From the NCBI GenBank assembly GCA_947303145.1, contig CAMYXB010000053.1, forward strand, positions 1 to 6,897: a stretch of DNA of 6,897 bases, read 5' to 3'. This document shows, in pieces, positions 6,364 through 6,897 of the stretch. Each line of letters starts with the position of its first letter. Within the stretch, counting starts at the first letter, position 1. The position numbers and the translations under genes are program-made. Origin of the DNA: an uncultured Clostridia bacterium (GTDB lineage Bacteria > Bacillota > Clostridia > Christensenellales > UBA1242). The notes beneath the pieces were generated by a model that worked only from the letters and a program-made list of their open reading frames with translations, was not told where the DNA came from and ran no database searches.

Positions 6364-6392
6364 ATTATATATCATATATAATTTATTTTCAA
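6364..6392 (-). promoter_or_regulatory. near-consensus promoter of gyrB-gyrA with an overlapping palindrome
   Basis: On the minus strand TTGAAA (6387-6392; 5 of 6 to -35 consensus) and a perfect TATAAT (6364-6369) are separated by 17 bases. Transcription should start near 6356-6358, giving a leader of about 33 bases with the gyrB ribosome site. The -10 and spacer form a perfect inverted repeat, TTATATAT (6365-6372), C, ATATATAA (6374-6381), within a longer alternating A/T tract. Upstream lie A- and T-runs (6397-6411) that may act as an UP element. Gyrase promoters are commonly induced by DNA relaxation, and this melting-prone -10 region is compatible with that. Confidence 0.85.
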
Positions 6393-6396
6393 GTGA

Positions 6397-6510
6397 TTTT
6401 TTTAGAAAAAAGACCTTTGAAAAAAGTTTTATTCTCTTTCTTTATCCTAAAGAAAGAGAATACAGAAAGAAAGCGTGGGGGGTTGCGATTCCCCCCACAC
6501 CCCCTAAAAC
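6397..6510. repeat. composite palindromic repeat, copy A
   Basis: In order the copy contains a T-run/A-run hairpin (6397-6411); a GACCTTTG segment; a perfect 14-bp inverted repeat ATTCTCTTTCTTTA (6431-6444)/TAAAGAAAGAGAAT (6448-6461) with a 3-base loop; CAGAAAGAAA (6463-6472); and a GC hairpin GTGGGGGG (6475-6482)/CCCCCCAC (6491-6498) with loop TTGCGATT, followed by an ACCCCCTAAAACG tail. This is the most complete of three related copies. It ends 4 bases upstream of the gyrB -35 box. No open reading frame here looks real. Confidence 0.75.
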
Positions 6511-6512
6511 GC

Positions 6513-6533
6513 CCTACTTTTTATAAAAGTAGG
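6513..6533. repeat. hairpin between repeat copies A and B
   Basis: CCTACTTTT (6513-6521) pairs perfectly with AAAAGTAGG (6525-6533) around a TAT loop. It lacks an immediate T-run on either strand (GCGTTTT follows on the minus strand), so it is a weak terminator candidate at best. Confidence 0.6.
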
Positions 6534-6551
6534 CAAAAGCTCTAATAGGTG

Positions 6552-6575
6552 ACTTGCATAATTGCAAGTTTTTTT
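6552..6575 (+). terminator. terminator-like hairpin with T-run, no known gene served
   Basis: ACTTGCA (6552-6558) pairs with TGCAAGT (6563-6569) around TAAT, and T continues from 6569 to 6575. The form is that of a plus-strand intrinsic terminator, yet no plus-strand gene ends nearby: gyrB is divergent. The T-run is shared with the start of repeat copy B, so the match may be a by-product of the repeat structure. Alternatively, an unannotated short RNA could end here. Confidence 0.45.
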
Positions 6576-6660
6576 ATAAAAAAGACTTTGCGAAAAAAAC
6601 CCAAGCCTTTCTTTTATGCTAAAAGAAAGTGCTTGACCGAAAGAAAACGTGGGGGGTTGC
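6569..6660. repeat. composite palindromic repeat, copy B (right end missing)
   Basis: It begins with a T-run/A-run hairpin (6569-6583) and GACTTTGCGAAAA (6584-6596). An inverted repeat CTTTCTTTTA (6607-6616)/TAAAAGAAAG (6620-6629) with loop TGC follows, extended by AAGC/GCTT with one bulge. Then come GAAAGAAAA and CGTGGGGGGTTGC (6648-6660). The C-rich arm present in copy A is absent; the sequence instead continues ATAAATGCA, so the copy is truncated or fused to another small hairpin. Confidence 0.7.
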
Positions 6661-6672
6661 ATAAATGCAGAT

Positions 6673-6727
6673 GTCTTTTTGAAAAAGACTTTGCGAAAAC
6701 GCACGTTTATTCTCTTTCTTTTATGCT
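6673..6727. repeat. composite palindromic repeat, copy C, left part
   Basis: It opens with a perfect hairpin GTCTTTTT (6673-6680), G, AAAAAGAC (6682-6689). AAAAAGACTTTGCGAAAA (6682-6699) repeats 6579-6596 of copy B exactly over 18 bases. TTATTCTCTTTCTTT (6707-6721) matches copy A, and CTTTCTTTTATGCT (6714-6727) is identical to copy B at 6607-6620. At 6728 the similarity stops abruptly: the expected right arm (AAAAGAAAG) is missing. Confidence 0.7.
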
Positions 6728-6834
6728 TCGTCACCACGCACTATTGTCTCACTATGTCTACTCTCGTAGCCATATTGCTCGACTTGGTGCTAGTTCCTCT
6801 TTCCCACAAATGCAAGCATTTGCGGGAGCCCTAG
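6728..6834. other. 107-bp non-repeat segment interrupting repeat copy C
   Basis: This stretch has no counterpart in copies A and B and looks richer in GC than its surroundings. It contains an imperfect hairpin, TCCC then CAAATGC (6807-6813)/GCATTTG (6816-6822) then GGGA (6802-6827 overall). No credible coding frame is present; a ten-codon minus-strand frame starting with ATG at 6772 is too short to support. It may be an insertion, or a different repeat joined by recombination. Confidence 0.5.
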
Positions 6835-6897
6835 CAGAAAGAAAAGCAAGGGGGGATTTCGATTTCCCCCCTTTTACCCCCTTCAAACGACACCCTT
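6835..6897. repeat. composite palindromic repeat, copy C, right part with GC hairpin
   Basis: CAGAAAGAAA (6835-6844) equals copy A at 6463-6472. AAGGGGGGA (6848-6856) pairs with TCCCCCCTT (6865-6873) around loop TTTCGATT, close to the TTGCGATT loop in copy A, and is followed by TTTT and ACCCCCTTCAAACG, also like copy A. The hairpin plus short T-run could terminate plus-strand transcription weakly. The window ends within or just after this part. Confidence 0.65.

Noticed and set aside
6325..6375. Longer gyrB starting at 6375
   Set aside because: That start codon lies in the spacer of the promoter, upstream of the expected start of transcription; the clear ribosome site precedes 6324.
6740..6772. 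Ten-codon minus-strand frame starting ATGGCTACGAGA
   Set aside because: Too short, with no well-placed ribosome site, and it lies in the interrupted repeat; chance is the simplest reading.
6504..6834. Open frames at 6504-6737 (minus, 77 codons) and 6649-6834 (plus, 61 codons)
   Set aside because: They translate hairpin arms and homopolymer runs of the repeat array; the protein is low-complexity Lys/Phe-rich sequence with no conserved pattern.

Overview
The window looks like a chromosomal housekeeping segment from a low-GC, Gram-positive-type bacterium, most likely an uncultured member of the Clostridia/Bacillota. The evidence is an AT-rich intergenic background, a Bacillus-type RecF, and a GyrB of Gram-positive length (646 aa, with an Arg where E. 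coli GyrB has Lys447). The lineage call is inference from protein character; no species is recognised.

Layout from left to right. Bases 1-60 are a short edge fragment in which I see no gene. A complete one-gene tRNA unit on the minus strand follows: promoter (221-249), tRNA-Pro with anticodon AGG (130-206), and a nested hairpin terminator (61-125). A 211-bp, very AT-rich divergent spacer (207-417) separates it from recF (418-1512, plus strand), whose best promoter ends only a few bases before its GTG start. recF ends in a hairpin terminator that overlaps its stop codon and can be read from both strands. Bases 1533-1865 (about 330 bp) hold no gene; they contain copies of two dispersed palindromic repeat families. 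Then come gyrA (1866-4370) and gyrB (4384-6324), both on the minus strand, transcribed gyrB-gyrA with a 13-base gap and clear ribosome binding sites, from a near-consensus promoter at 6364-6392. Bases 6393-6897 (about 500 bp) hold no credible gene. They form a dense array of hairpins arranged as three imperfect, partly disrupted copies of one composite element.

How the genes work together: GyrA and GyrB form the A2B2 DNA gyrase that introduces negative supercoils using ATP. RecF acts with RecO and RecR in loading RecA at single-stranded gaps. In many bacteria recF, gyrB and gyrA follow dnaA-dnaN in one direction near the origin. Here recF is detached from dnaN and faces gyrBA convergently, so the ancestral cluster has been rearranged. 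No convincing DnaA boxes or origin are visible.

I found no previously undescribed multi-gene system. The observations most worth a second look are the A34 proline tRNA, the apparently leaderless recF transcript, the composite repeat array abutting the gyrB promoter, and the palindrome overlapping the gyrB -10 element.
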